A stretch of 64,000 nt of DNA, from assembly GCA_017528425.1 (NCBI GenBank), contig JAFXOV010000021.1, positions 1 through 64,000 of the forward strand, read 5' to 3'. Numbering within the stretch: the first letter of the stretch is position 1; the number at the start of each line of letters is the position of its first letter. A program made the position numbers and the translations under genes. Below, piece after piece: positions 7,620 through 16,302 of this stretch. The notes beneath the pieces were generated by a model. That model saw nothing but the letters and a program-made list of their open reading frames with translations, searched no databases and was not told where the DNA came from. This stretch comes from Elusimicrobiota bacterium (GTDB lineage: Bacteria > Elusimicrobiota > Endomicrobiia > Endomicrobiales > Endomicrobiaceae).

Positions 7620-9449
7620 ATGTGTGGAATTGTAGGTTATATCGGTAAAAAAAATGCAGTCGATGTAATATATAACGGTTTGCAAAAGCTTGAATACAGA
7701 GGTTATGATTCTGCAGGTATTGCCGTTATAGAAAACGGAAAAATCGAAAGAAGAAGAAGTGTCGGCAAACTCGTAAACTTACAAAAAAATATAAAATCCA
7801 ACAAAATTTTCGGAAATATCGGCATAGGCCATACAAGGTGGGCAACACACGGAAAACCAAGCGAAGAAAATGCTCATCCTCACACCGATTGCAGCGGTAA
7901 AATAGTTGTAGTTCATAACGGAATAATAGAAAATTATGTTTCGTTAAAAAAACAATTACAAAAAGAAAAACACAAATTCGCTTCCGAAACAGACACCGAA
8001 GTTGTAGCACATTTAATAGAAAAATATTATAAAGGCGATTTACTTGCTGCAGTAAAGTCCGCATTAAAAAATATAGAGGGTGCTTATGCTCTTTGTGCAA
8101 TATCTTGTGAAGACAGTTCAAGAGTTGTCGTTGCAAGAAAAGATGCGCCATTGGTTATAGGTCTAGGCAAAGAAGAAAATTTTATTGCTTCCGATGTATC
8201 GGCATTATTGCAATATACAAAAGATGTTATTTTTCTTGAAAACGGTGATGTTGCCGAAATTAAAGAAAACTCGATAAAAATATTTGATACAAAAAACAAG
8301 AAAGTAACAAGAGCTCAGCAGAAAATTTTGTGGAATGCGATACAAGCGGAAAAATGCGGTTACAAACATTTCATGCTTAAAGAAATTAACGAACAAACTC
8401 AAACGACACAAGATACTTTCAGAGGCAGAATTTCCGATGAAGAAAACAAAATAATTTTGCAGTCTGTAAAACTTACGAAAGAAGAAATTTCAAATATATC
8501 AAGAATATGTATCGTTGCTTGCGGAACATCTTATCATGCGGGACTTACGGCAAAATTTTTATTTGAAAAATTAACCGGTATTCCTACAGAAGTAAATATT
8601 GCTTCCGAATTCAGATATGCAAATCCTGTTATAGATAACAAAGTTTTAACGATATTTATTTCACAATCCGGAGAAACGGCGGATACTCTCGCGGCATTAA
8701 GACTTGCAAAAGAGAAAAAATCTAAAACGGTCGCAATATGCAATGTTGTAGGATCAAGCGTAAGCAGAGAAGCAGACAACGTTTTATATACTCACTGCGG
8801 ACCTGAAATAGGAGTTGCTTCAACAAAAGCTTTTACCGGTCAACTTACAGCTCTTTATTTGCTAGTAATGTTTATAGCTTCAAAGAAACAAACAATATCT
8901 AAAAAGCAGTTAGCAAAATTCATTGTTAATTTGAGAGATGTACCGAAAAAAATATCCGAAACTTTAAAACTTTCAACCAAGATAAAAGAAATTGCAAAAA
9001 TGTTTCAAAACACAAAACAGTTTATATATTTGGCAAGAAATATAAATTATCCTATAGCACTTGAAGGGGCTTTGAAATTAAAAGAAATTTCATACATTTA
9101 TGCAGAAGGATATCCTGCCGGAGAAATGAAACACGGACCTATTGCTTTGATAGATGAAACAATGCCTGTAATGGTTATAGCAACAAAAAGTAAAGTTTAC
9201 GATAAAATATTAAGCAACATTGAAGAAGCTAAAGCAAGAGGAGCAAAGATAATTGCGATAGCAAATAAAGGTAATAAAGATATAGTTAAAAAATCCGATT
9301 ACCAAATTTTTGTTCCCGAAGTTGACGAAATTCTTTCACCTTTAATAAATGTTATACCTTTACAGTTTTTTGCATATTTTGTTTCGGTTATGAAAGGTTG
9401 CGATGTTGACCAACCGAGAAATTTAGCAAAATCCGTTACGGTAGAATAG
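7620..9449 (+). CDS. glmS: glutamine--fructose-6-phosphate aminotransferase (isomerizing)
   Basis: The 609-aa GlmS makes glucosamine-6-phosphate from fructose-6-phosphate and glutamine, the first step towards UDP-GlcNAc for peptidoglycan and lipid A. The N-terminus MCGIVGYIG gives the Ntn-amidotransferase nucleophile Cys2 after Met removal, and EYRGYDSAG and HTRWATHG are family signatures. Two SIS sugar-isomerase domains occupy about 290-430 and 460-600, and the C-terminal Lys lies in NLAKSVTVE. Length is canonical. An AAGG site precedes the ATG. It sits between the antiporter and his genes with its own promoter. Confidence 0.98.
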   Translation: MCGIVGYIGKKNAVDVIYNGLQKLEYRGYDSAGIAVIENGKIERRRSVGKLVNLQKNIKSNKIFGNIGIGHTRWATHGKPSEENAHPHTDCSGKIVVVHNGIIENYVSLKKQLQKEKHKFASETDTEVVAHLIEKYYKGDLLAAVKSALKNIEGAYALCAISCEDSSRVVVARKDAPLVIGLGKEENFIASDVSALLQYTKDVIFLENGDVAEIKENSIKIFDTKNKKVTRAQQKILWNAIQAEKCGYKHFMLKEINEQTQTTQDTFRGRISDEENKIILQSVKLTKEEISNISRICIVACGTSYHAGLTAKFLFEKLTGIPTEVNIASEFRYANPVIDNKVLTIFISQSGETADTLAALRLAKEKKSKTVAICNVVGSSVSREADNVLYTHCGPEIGVASTKAFTGQLTALYLLVMFIASKKQTISKKQLAKFIVNLRDVPKKISETLKLSTKIKEIAKMFQNTKQFIYLARNINYPIALEGALKLKEISYIYAEGYPAGEMKHGPIALIDETMPVMVIATKSKVYDKILSNIEEAKARGAKIIAIANKGNKDIVKKSDYQIFVPEVDEILSPLINVIPLQFFAYFVSVMKGCDVDQPRNLAKSVTVE

Positions 9450-9702
9450 AAGGTTTGATTGTTCTTTTAAAATTTCTTATTTTCAAGCAAAAAAGCCATT
9501 CGTTTGAAAAATTTAAAGCCGTGCTCCAACTTGATTTTTCCTAACAACCTAATGTAACGGAAAAATCTTCAAACACTATCGCACTAAAAAACTTTTTAAT
9601 GTTTATAGCTTTTTACTTTAAATTTTTCTGCACTCATAGACAGCTTTAATCATGCTTGTAAATAAAATTTTTAACAAGAACGTGTTTGAGGGAAAAGAGA
9701 GT
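9450..9702. other. 253-nt intergenic stretch, nothing recognised
   Basis: This is the longest gap on the left side. No clear terminator hairpin with a T-run, tRNA, riboswitch or his-leader peptide was recognised, and a promoter for hisH could not be placed with confidence. Confidence 0.4.
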
Positions 9703-10356
9703 ATGGTAAAAATAGCAATAATAGATTATGGTATGGGCAATTTAAGAAGTGTATCTAAAGCCGTTGAACTTTGCGGCGGTGATGTTGATATTATATCCGA
9801 TGCCGACAGCATAAAAAATTACAATTCAATAATATTGCCGGGAGTAGGTGCTTTCGAACCTGCAATAAAAATACTTAACCAAAAAGGTCTTGATGTTGCT
9901 ATAAAAGAACATATTTTAAATAAAAAAATGTTTTTGGGAATATGTTTAGGTTTTCAACTTTTATTTTCGGAAAGTTATGAAGACGGACTACACAAAGGTT
10001 TAAATATAGTTGAAGGTTCTGTAGAAAAATTTGTTCCCAAACAAAGTGAAAAATTAATAATTCCACATATGGGTTGGAACAAGATATATATTTCGAAAGC
10101 AAACGAAACGGCAAAAGATATGTTTAAAAATATTAATAATGAAAGTTATGTATATTTTGTTCATTCCTACTATTGCAAACCGACAAATAAAGAATATATC
10201 GCGACAACGACAAATCATTCAATAGATTTTTGTTCTTCAATCGCAAAAGATAATGTTTGGGGTTGCCAATTTCATCCGGAAAAAAGTTCTGAAATAGGAT
10301 TACAATTATTGAAGAATTTTGTTTCTAAATGTGAGGTTTCAAATGGTAGCAATTAG
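9703..10356 (+). CDS. hisH: imidazole glycerol phosphate synthase, glutaminase subunit
   Basis: The 217-aa HisH is a class I glutamine amidotransferase. The nucleophile is Cys81 in [10 protein letters not shown], and the His/Glu pair lies in the C-terminal [16 protein letters not shown] and the HisH-specific IPHMGWN are present. It supplies ammonia to HisF. The ATG at 9703 ([14 protein letters not shown]) is chosen because family homology begins there; a 17-codon upstream extension has no support. It overlaps hisF by 14 nt. No other histidine genes are in the window, so the rest of the pathway must be elsewhere or absent. Confidence 0.95.
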   Translation: MVKIAIIDYGMGNLRSVSKAVELCGGDVDIISDADSIKNYNSIILPGVGAFEPAIKILNQKGLDVAIKEHILNKKMFLGICLGFQLLFSESYEDGLHKGLNIVEGSVEKFVPKQSEKLIIPHMGWNKIYISKANETAKDMFKNINNESYVYFVHSYYCKPTNKEYIATTTNHSIDFCSSIAKDNVWGCQFHPEKSSEIGLQLLKNFVSKCEVSNGSN

Positions 10357-11092
10357 AGTTATTCCATGTTTAGATGTTAATGCCGGACGAGTTGTTAAAG
10401 GTACAAACTTTGTAGATTTAAGAGATGCCGGTGATCCTGTAGAAATAGCAAAAAGATACAATGTTGAAGGTGCTGATGAAGTTGTATTTTTGGATATTAC
10501 AGCTTCTTCCGATAAAAGAGCAATCACTTTAGATGTCGTAAAAAAAACAGCAGAACAAGTTTTTATTCCCCTCACCGTAGGCGGCGGAATAAGAACGGTT
10601 GATGATATGAGGACATTATTAAAAGCCGGAGCCGATAAAATATCGATAAATACAGCTGCGGTACTAAATCCTCAACTCATACATGACGGCAGCAGGAAAT
10701 TCGGTAATCAATGTATAGTTGTAGCAATAGATGCAAAAAAAGAAAATGACAGTTGGAAAGTATATACTCACGGCGGAAGAACAAGAACGGATTTAGATGT
10801 CATAAAATGGGCACAAAAGTGTGTCCAACTCGGAGCCGGTGAGATCCTTCTTACAAGTATGGATAAAGACGGAACAAAAGACGGTTACGATTTGGAACTT
10901 ATGGAACATGTAACAAAAGTTGTTGATGTTCCGGTAATAGCTTCCGGCGGAGCAGGTAAAAAAGAACATTTCGTTGATGTTTGCAAAAAAGGCGCATCTG
11001 CTGTTCTTGCAGCATCACTTTTTCATTTTAAACAGTTGGAAATTTCCGATTTAAAACAGTATATGAAACAAAACGGAATCGAAGTAAGATAA
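10343..11092 (+). CDS. hisF: imidazole glycerol phosphate synthase, cyclase subunit
   Basis: The 249-aa TIM-barrel HisF converts PRFAR plus ammonia to imidazole glycerol phosphate and [19 protein letters not shown] carries the first catalytic Asp and VVAIDAKK the second; phosphate loops include LTVGGGIRT and IASGGAG. The sequence is canonical HisF rather than the divergent paralogue used with WbpG-type sugar amidotransferases. The start at 10343 has GTGAGG 6 nt upstream and lies within hisH, indicating a tightly coupled pair. Confidence 0.96.
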   Translation: MVAIRVIPCLDVNAGRVVKGTNFVDLRDAGDPVEIAKRYNVEGADEVVFLDITASSDKRAITLDVVKKTAEQVFIPLTVGGGIRTVDDMRTLLKAGADKISINTAAVLNPQLIHDGSRKFGNQCIVVAIDAKKENDSWKVYTHGGRTRTDLDVIKWAQKCVQLGAGEILLTSMDKDGTKDGYDLELMEHVTKVVDVPVIASGGAGKKEHFVDVCKKGASAVLAASLFHFKQLEISDLKQYMKQNGIEVR

Positions 11093-11131
11093 AATTTTTG
11101 TAAAGAAGATCTCTTCTAAAAGAAACAATAA

Positions 11132-12319
11132 ATGGAATTATTTTTTAATTTTTTATTTTCAATATTAGAACACTTCAGTCAAGATGGATACAAAGTATTA
11201 TTATGTATATCTTTTGTATTTTTAGTTTATAAATATTGGTATTTATTTATAAAAGAAAAAATTCTATTGTTATCATTAATATTCGTTTTATATGGTTTTT
11301 TACTATCACTTTTTTGCAGTGATACGGAGAGTGCCGTTAAAGGAATGCTTGATTTGTCATACGGATGGGTTTTAGCGTTATTTTTAGGACACACTTTAAT
11401 AAACGAAAACAACAAAATAAAAGTTTTAAATGTAACATTTTTTGTATTTGCTTTTTTGGTATTTATAGGATTATTCTCTTATTTTGGTTTTTTACCTGAA
11501 AAATATTGGGGACTTAGATTCGCAGATGAAAATCAATTAAGAATATTTACTCACAGAGTACCGTTTGCTGCCAGATGTGAACTAATGTTAATGGTATCTA
11601 TTACATTGCTTTTATTTAAAAAGAATTTAAACAAAAGATATACTTTATTCCTTTCAATCGTTACGTTCTTTTTCTTATTAGGAATAATATTATCGGGATC
11701 TAGAATATATTATGGTGTAACAGGAATAATGTTATTTTTAATCTTAGGCTTTTATTATTATAAAACAAGAGCACTTAAAATTTGTTTAACAATTACAGCA
11801 ATTTTCATATTATCCATATTTATAGCTTATATTACAAATCCCGAATTGTCTCGCAGAATACATAAAACCTCAATAACGAAAGATATAAGTATATCTTCAA
11901 GAGTTAATATGCATAAATATGGAATCTCGGTATTTAAACAACATCCCATTTTTGGTGTTGGGCCCGCTCAAGCGACACTAATGGAAGAATTTTCTAAAGT
12001 TAAAATGGATAAACCTCATTGGCATTTACATTCCATATATTTAGAATTGTTGGCAAATTTCGGAATTGTCGGACTATTATTATTCTTAAGTATAGTATTT
12101 TCGATTTTAATAAGTTTAATAACAGAATATTTAAAAGATGGCTCGGCTTTAAAATTAGCTATGATCTTTGCCTGGTTTGCAGTATTAATCGGAGATTATG
12201 CAGATGCAGTACTTGAAAATGCTTTTATATCCTCTCTTTATTTTTGGTTAACAGGTATCGCTTTAGCAAAGCCAAAAGAAGAATCTTCCACCATAAAAAA
12301 AGAAACTCTATCTATATAA
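11132..12319 (+). CDS. O-antigen ligase/polymerase-like membrane protein (Wzy_C)
   Basis: The 395-aa protein has about 10-12 hydrophobic segments and the Wzy_C (PF04932-type) signature in the C-terminal half: SSRVNMHKYGISVFKQHPIFGVGP, then the periplasmic-loop HWHLHSIYLELLANFGIVG with the conserved His. Such proteins attach or polymerise surface glycans (WaaL, Wzy and relatives) using undecaprenyl-linked donors. Sequence alone does not separate ligase from polymerase. It lies 39 nt after hisF and its end overlaps the convergent GDYXXLXY gene by 8 nt. The ribosome site is weak. Confidence 0.8.
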   Translation: MELFFNFLFSILEHFSQDGYKVLLCISFVFLVYKYWYLFIKEKILLLSLIFVLYGFLLSLFCSDTESAVKGMLDLSYGWVLALFLGHTLINENNKIKVLNVTFFVFAFLVFIGLFSYFGFLPEKYWGLRFADENQLRIFTHRVPFAARCELMLMVSITLLLFKKNLNKRYTLFLSIVTFFFLLGIILSGSRIYYGVTGIMLFLILGFYYYKTRALKICLTITAIFILSIFIAYITNPELSRRIHKTSITKDISISSRVNMHKYGISVFKQHPIFGVGPAQATLMEEFSKVKMDKPHWHLHSIYLELLANFGIVGLLLFLSIVFSILISLITEYLKDGSALKLAMIFAWFAVLIGDYADAVLENAFISSLYFWLTGIALAKPKEESSTIKKETLSI

Positions 12320-12743
12320 TTTTCTGGTAAGGTTGACCGTCAACCAAAAGTTTTTTAGCTATGGGATGTTTCCCTTTTTTACAAGAATAAACCACTTCTA
12401 CTATCTTTTTATCTTCTTCTTTTACATTCCATGATTCCATTAATAACTTATCTAAATATTTTGCATGTTTTTCGGAAACATAAAACCTGTAAGAAGTTTT
12501 ACTTAAACTATCAATAAAATCCTGTTTGGTAATAAATTTATCATCAAACTGTGTTAAGTCTGTTTTGTCCCAATCTATTGTGTATCGTATATAATGTCCG
12601 GACAATAAATCTCTCGGATCATATCCCGATATTCTTACGGTTATTTCCGTTCCGGTATCTTTATCGTACCACAAAAAACAGTTCCATACGAACAAACATA
12701 TTACCGGAACCAGCAATATAAATAATAAAAGTTTATTTTTCAA
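12312..12743 (-). CDS. GDYXXLXY-domain membrane protein
   Basis: The 143-aa protein has one N-terminal transmembrane segment (residues 4-25) and the hallmark of the family, GYDPRDLLSGHYIRY, where the GDYxxLxY motif appears as SGHYIRYTIDW. Function of the family is unknown; it regularly follows a DUF2157 protein, as here. It starts with TTG at 12743, whose last two bases form part of the TGA stop of DUF2157 (TTGA overlap). An AGAGG 8 nt upstream supports this start, so translation is coupled. Confidence 0.85.
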   Translation of the reverse strand: MKNKLLLFILLVPVICLFVWNCFLWYDKDTGTEITVRISGYDPRDLLSGHYIRYTIDWDKTDLTQFDDKFITKQDFIDSLSKTSYRFYVSEKHAKYLDKLLMESWNVKEEDKKIVEVVYSCKKGKHPIAKKLLVDGQPYQKII

Positions 12744-13723
12744 TTTTTTGCCTCTATAGATTTTATGTAAGATAACACTTTTCTAAAAACATATATTGAA
12801 ACAAGCAACAAAATTCCGCCCATAATAAAACCTATACCTGTGAACAATAAATTTCCGTAAGCACTTACAAACAAATATATTATGTATATTTCTGCAAGTA
12901 TAGCAAAGTTTCTAAAATACTTTTCTTTTCTGAATTTAAAACATTTGTACATTTTGTAAGCCAACAACGAAAAAACAAAAATTATGTTAACAAAATTTCT
13001 ATCTAAAACCATAGCAAACACAGTCCAATACATTGTTATCAGTGTTATTATCGAAAAAGCTTTTATTATTACAAACTTTCCGTTAAACTTGTGATACATT
13101 TCAGTTGCAAATAAATACATACATTTTAATACGAAATACATTAAAATTAAAAATATTGAAATGTTGTATGCTTTTGGAAACGGTAAAAGAGTTGAAACAA
13201 AGTACGAATAAATATCGTGTAAATGTGTATAAAAACTTTCCGGTAAACTGTTAAATAACAAAAGTAACCACAAAATATTTATTAAAAATGTTTTGCTTAA
13301 AAATACAAAAGGTATAGCTAAAATCATCCAAAATCTTGCAAAAGAAAACCAACCGCCATCCAAATTATATACCTGTGCAATAAGACCTATGGTTCCGGCA
13401 ATCATAAAAAAAGATATTATCAAAAATACTTCCGATAAATTCTTTTTGTTATTTGTTATAAAATAATAATCTGCATATACCAATACTAAAAACAAAATAA
13501 AATCTACTGTTATTTTTATAAAATTCGGAATTAAGGACCAATTTGCACCTATTATTAAGATAATACCTAATGCAATAAGAAGCCCTGCTATAACAAAAAG
13601 TCGCTTCCATAACTTATTATTATCTGTGTTTGATTGATAATAACTGATTATATTTTCTACTTGTTGAGAAGTTATCAAACCTTCTTTATTAAGTTTTTCC
13701 AATTTTTTTTTAGATATTTTCAT
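12740..13723 (-). CDS. DUF2157 multi-pass membrane protein
   Basis: The 327-aa protein has a short N-terminal helical domain (KKLEKLNKEGLITSQQVENI, residues 5-24) and about 10 transmembrane segments. The DUF2157 signature surrounds the first span (LFVIAGLLIALGIILIIGANW) and IAQVYNLDG. Function is unknown; it pairs with the downstream GDYXXLXY protein. The ATG at 13723 is chosen because the alternative TTG 42 nt upstream has no homology support. No Shine-Dalgarno is visible; a TAAAAT close upstream could make it leaderless. Confidence 0.82.
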   Translation of the reverse strand: MKISKKKLEKLNKEGLITSQQVENIISYYQSNTDNNKLWKRLFVIAGLLIALGIILIIGANWSLIPNFIKITVDFILFLVLVYADYYFITNNKKNLSEVFLIISFFMIAGTIGLIAQVYNLDGGWFSFARFWMILAIPFVFLSKTFLINILWLLLLFNSLPESFYTHLHDIYSYFVSTLLPFPKAYNISIFLILMYFVLKCMYLFATEMYHKFNGKFVIIKAFSIITLITMYWTVFAMVLDRNFVNIIFVFSLLAYKMYKCFKFRKEKYFRNFAILAEIYIIYLFVSAYGNLLFTGIGFIMGGILLLVSIYVFRKVLSYIKSIEAKN

Positions 13724-13798
13724 GACAATTATTTTACTAAATTTAATATTACTTTTAAACGGCAACCAACAATTGCTAATTTACCTTGTAAATTCATA

Positions 13799-13827
13799 TT
13801 GATTTTTATATAAAATTATGCAATAAT
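13799..13827 (+). promoter_or_regulatory. putative promoter of small outer-membrane barrel gene
   Basis: TTGATT (13799-13804), a 17-bp spacer and AATAAT preceded by TGC (13819-13827) make a plausible promoter with an extended -10. The leader is about 30 nt and ends in a strong AAGGAG site. Confidence 0.5.
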
Positions 13828-13864
13828 TTTGGGGTAGTTAAATTTTATTTAAGGAGAAAAGTAA

Positions 13865-14440
13865 ATGAAAAAAGGGTTGTTGGCTTTGTTGTTGGCTGTA
13901 GCTCTGGTAGCACCTGTTTTTGCAGCAGACCAAGGTGCTATGGAGTTGGACATTAAAGCAGGTTTTAACCTTATGTCTAATGTAAAAATCGATGATTTTG
14001 ATTTTGACGAAAGTGTTGATCCAGCATTCACGGCAGGTGTAGATTTCTTCTACTATGTAATGCCGGAATTAGCAATCGGTGCAGGCGTTAGCTATGTTTT
14101 TAATTCTAAAATAGACAATACTGGTCCTAATAGCATAAAAGCAGGTTGGACAAATCTTTATGCACAGGCAAAATATGTATTTGATTTAGGTGACGATTTA
14201 TTTAACAACATTTATCCTTTAGCTCAAGTTGGTTATGGCATGTTAAGACTTGATCCTGATGCTTTGGAAGATTCAAACGGTTTGTATTGGGGTATCGGTG
14301 CAGGTACAACAATAAAAGAATGTGTTGTTCTTGAACTCCTTTATTCAAATAGTAATGCAACTACTAAAGATGAACCTGATACATCTGATTTAAAATATTC
14401 AACATTACAATTGAAAGTCGGTTATAAATTTAGTTTCTAA
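13865..14440 (+). CDS. small outer-membrane beta-barrel protein
   Basis: The 191-aa secreted protein has a classical signal peptide (MKKGLLALLLAVALVAPVFA, cleavage after residue 20). The mature protein alternates hydrophobic/aromatic strands with acidic loops (VDFFYYVMPELAIGAGVSYVF, ELLYSNSN, LQLKVGYKFSF) and ends in a terminal Phe, the BamA recognition feature. Size suggests an 8-stranded OmpA/OmpW-like barrel without a peptidoglycan-binding domain. A very strong AAGGAG site and a dedicated strong terminator suggest a monocistronic, abundant transcript. No specific ligand can be inferred. Confidence 0.8.
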   Translation: MKKGLLALLLAVALVAPVFAADQGAMELDIKAGFNLMSNVKIDDFDFDESVDPAFTAGVDFFYYVMPELAIGAGVSYVFNSKIDNTGPNSIKAGWTNLYAQAKYVFDLGDDLFNNIYPLAQVGYGMLRLDPDALEDSNGLYWGIGAGTTIKECVVLELLYSNSNATTKDEPDTSDLKYSTLQLKVGYKFSF

Positions 14441-14458
14441 TTTATAACTTGTTTATAT

Positions 14459-14496
14459 TAAAAAAGCGGGAAGATATTTTTCTTCCCGCTTTTTTA
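14459..14496. terminator. bidirectional intrinsic terminator
   Basis: A perfect 10-bp stem (AGCGGGAAGA at 14465-14474 with TCTTCCCGCT at 14481-14490) and a 6-nt loop are flanked by A- and T-tracts. It therefore terminates the barrel gene on plus and the phosphoesterase operon on minus; the latter's stop codon lies in the flanking tract. Confidence 0.95.
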
Positions 14497-15225
14497 TTTT
14501 TTTGTTATAAAATTATTTATATTTGAAGTGATTGTTACTTTGCCATCATCAATATCTACAATATGAAATCCGTAAACATTTATAACCATTGTATTATCGA
14601 TCCTTGTAATTTGTTCCGTCATCTGACCTTCAAAATGAACATGCCCGTGAAACCAAATTAAAGGATTAAACTTTTTAAGGAACTGCTTAAAACATAAAAA
14701 ACCTTTGTGACAAGTATCTTGTTTATCGTGTATTCCTGATATCGGAGCGTGAGAAATGACTATTATTTTTTTCTTTTTTCTTCTAAATATAAAATCTTTT
14801 ATTTGCTGGATTCTTATTTTTCTTGATACTTTACTTACAATTCTTGCCATTTCTTTTTCGGTGTACTGATAACCTTTCATATTGTATCTCATTGAACCTT
14901 CAAATCCTACCAAAATGTAATCTGCATAAATTTCCATTCTCGCATGTAAATTTATTCCACCCAAACTGAATTGTTGTTCATCATCATAAATTTTATCAAC
15001 AATTTTTTTAAAATAATCTTTTGATGTATCATTATTTAATGTAGGATGGTTACCTTCAACGAAGAAAAAATACTTTCTTACACTATCAACAATAAATTCC
15101 AAATAAGTTTTCGACAAATCTCCGCAAGATACAATAAAATCAATATTGTTTACGATATTAGGATTTCTAAATATAAAATCTTGAAGTTTTGCATCTTCTT
15201 TATCGGATACTGCAAGAATTTTCAT
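14494..15225 (-). CDS. calcineurin-like metallophosphoesterase
   Basis: The 243-aa protein carries the calcineurin-like metal-binding motifs: SD near residue 8, CGDLS, EGNHP, SHAPISG and GHVH. The first motif reads SDKED, lacking the usual DxH histidine, as in a recognised subset of this superfamily. The substrate (nucleotide, phosphoprotein or other) cannot be read. AAGGAT precedes the ATG. It ends at the strong bidirectional terminator and probably shares a transcript with the ParB-like gene and tRNA-Leu. Confidence 0.8.
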   Translation of the reverse strand: MKILAVSDKEDAKLQDFIFRNPNIVNNIDFIVSCGDLSKTYLEFIVDSVRKYFFFVEGNHPTLNNDTSKDYFKKIVDKIYDDEQQFSLGGINLHARMEIYADYILVGFEGSMRYNMKGYQYTEKEMARIVSKVSRKIRIQQIKDFIFRRKKKKIIVISHAPISGIHDKQDTCHKGFLCFKQFLKKFNPLIWFHGHVHFEGQMTEQITRIDNTMVINVYGFHIVDIDDGKVTITSNINNFITKK

Positions 15226-15245
15226 AACTTATCCTTATTATAATA

Positions 15246-16097
15246 TTACTTTACTAAATTTTTTATAATATCGGTAAATATCGAAGGAATAATATCAAGA
15301 AACTTTTTGTCTTTATATTTTGCCATAAAGTCATGTGCGGTAAAATCAAAACCAACATCGTGTCCCGCTTGCTGACTTAAGAAATATTTGTGTTTTTGTA
15401 TCCATACATATAAATCGGTATATGTTCTGTTTGCAAATTTAGATAATATTTTTTCCTCTTCCATTAGTTCTACCGCAGGCAAAAATCTTTCAGCATACCA
15501 TTTATAAGATACATACATTATTGATTTTTTTATAAGTTCACCATTATTATAGTTTTCTTTAAAATCAAGAATTTCCTGATTAAGAATTGCATAACTTTTC
15601 AACTCTGTAACTTTTAAAGGATGTATTAAAATTTTGTTGTTTAACATTGTCGCTTTTTGGAAAGCATTTTCTTCCAACTTTATTAAAAACTTTTTTGTGC
15701 TTTCGGAATCGAATGTATAATTTTTATCTTTAGATAACTCAAAATCGAACTTAATTTCAGTAACATCGGCATCTATATATTTTGCTTTGAACTCATTTTT
15801 TGCTACAGCAACTCTGTGATGACCGTCTATAATGAAATAGTTATCCAACATTTGGTAAACTTGTATCGGTTCCAAATTTATACCTTTTTCCATTAAAGAT
15901 TTTATGTACTCATATCTTGATGAACCGTCTGTTCTTTTAGGAAGAAGTGTTTCGGAAAAGTCCAAGTACCTTCCCAAACTTCCTATAATTTTGTCTATAG
16001 GAATTGCTTGTATTCCCTTTGATTTTAATGTATATACCGGCACATTCTTTTCTATTGCCGAAAAATCTACTAATATTCCGTCTTTATCGTTTGCCAT
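15246..16097 (-). CDS. ParB/Srx-fold N-terminal domain protein, unknown role
   Basis: The 283-aa protein has a ParB/sulfiredoxin-like N-terminal fold. IQAIPIDKIIGSLGRY starts it and YFIIDGHHRVAVAK (about residues 87-100) is the box II-like nucleotide-binding motif. The C-terminal half is helical and polar with no known domain. There is no HTH, ParA or parS-like partner nearby, so chromosome partitioning is unlikely. ParB-fold enzymes can bind CTP or ATP, but the partner here is unknown. A GAGG lies before the ATG, only 25 nt after the tRNA-Leu 3' end, so it is probably cotranscribed with the tRNA. Confidence 0.7.
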   Translation of the reverse strand: MANDKDGILVDFSAIEKNVPVYTLKSKGIQAIPIDKIIGSLGRYLDFSETLLPKRTDGSSRYEYIKSLMEKGINLEPIQVYQMLDNYFIIDGHHRVAVAKNEFKAKYIDADVTEIKFDFELSKDKNYTFDSESTKKFLIKLEENAFQKATMLNNKILIHPLKVTELKSYAILNQEILDFKENYNNGELIKKSIMYVSYKWYAERFLPAVELMEEEKILSKFANRTYTDLYVWIQKHKYFLSQQAGHDVGFDFTAHDFMAKYKDKKFLDIIPSIFTDIIKNLVK

Positions 16098-16122
16098 TTT
16101 TACCTCTACAAAATAAAAAATA

Positions 16123-16208
16123 TGGGTAGAGAGGGAATTGAACCCTCACGGCTCTTGCGAGCCTCAGGATTTTAAGTCCTGTGCGTCTGCCAGTTCCGCC
16201 ATCCACCC
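16123..16208 (-). tRNA. tRNA-Leu (anticodon UAA)
   Basis: The 86-nt gene has acceptor stem GGGTGGA/TCTACCC, D-arm GGCGGAACTGGCAGACGC, an anticodon loop CTTAAAA giving UAA, the long variable arm of class II tRNAs, and T-arm GGGTTCAATTCCC. CCA is not encoded. It is driven by a perfect consensus promoter about 47 bp upstream. Confidence 0.97.
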
Positions 16209-16254
16209 ATATTCACAACATTTATTTAAAACATACTTTCACTAATGTCCGGTT

Positions 16255-16283
16255 ATTATACAACTTTTTTGTACAACTGTCAA
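16255..16283 (-). promoter_or_regulatory. perfect sigma-70 consensus promoter for tRNA-Leu operon
   Basis: Minus-strand TTGACA (16283-16278), a 17-bp spacer and TATAAT (16260-16255) match the consensus at all 12 positions. The predicted start near 16248 leaves a leader of about 40 nt that RNase P would remove. It lies in the gatB-tRNA gap, so the tRNA does not depend on gatCAB transcription. Confidence 0.9.
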
Positions 16284-16302
16284 AGAAGTTGCAGGATAAT
16301 CC

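Noticed and set aside
11100-11120. Hairpin AGAAGA-TC-TCTTCT between hisF and the O-antigen gene as a terminator
   Set aside because: The loop is 2 nt and no T-run follows; too weak to support.
15246-16097. ParB chromosome-partition protein
   Set aside because: Only the N-terminal ParB/Srx fold motif is present; no HTH, no ParA partner and no parS-like sites nearby.
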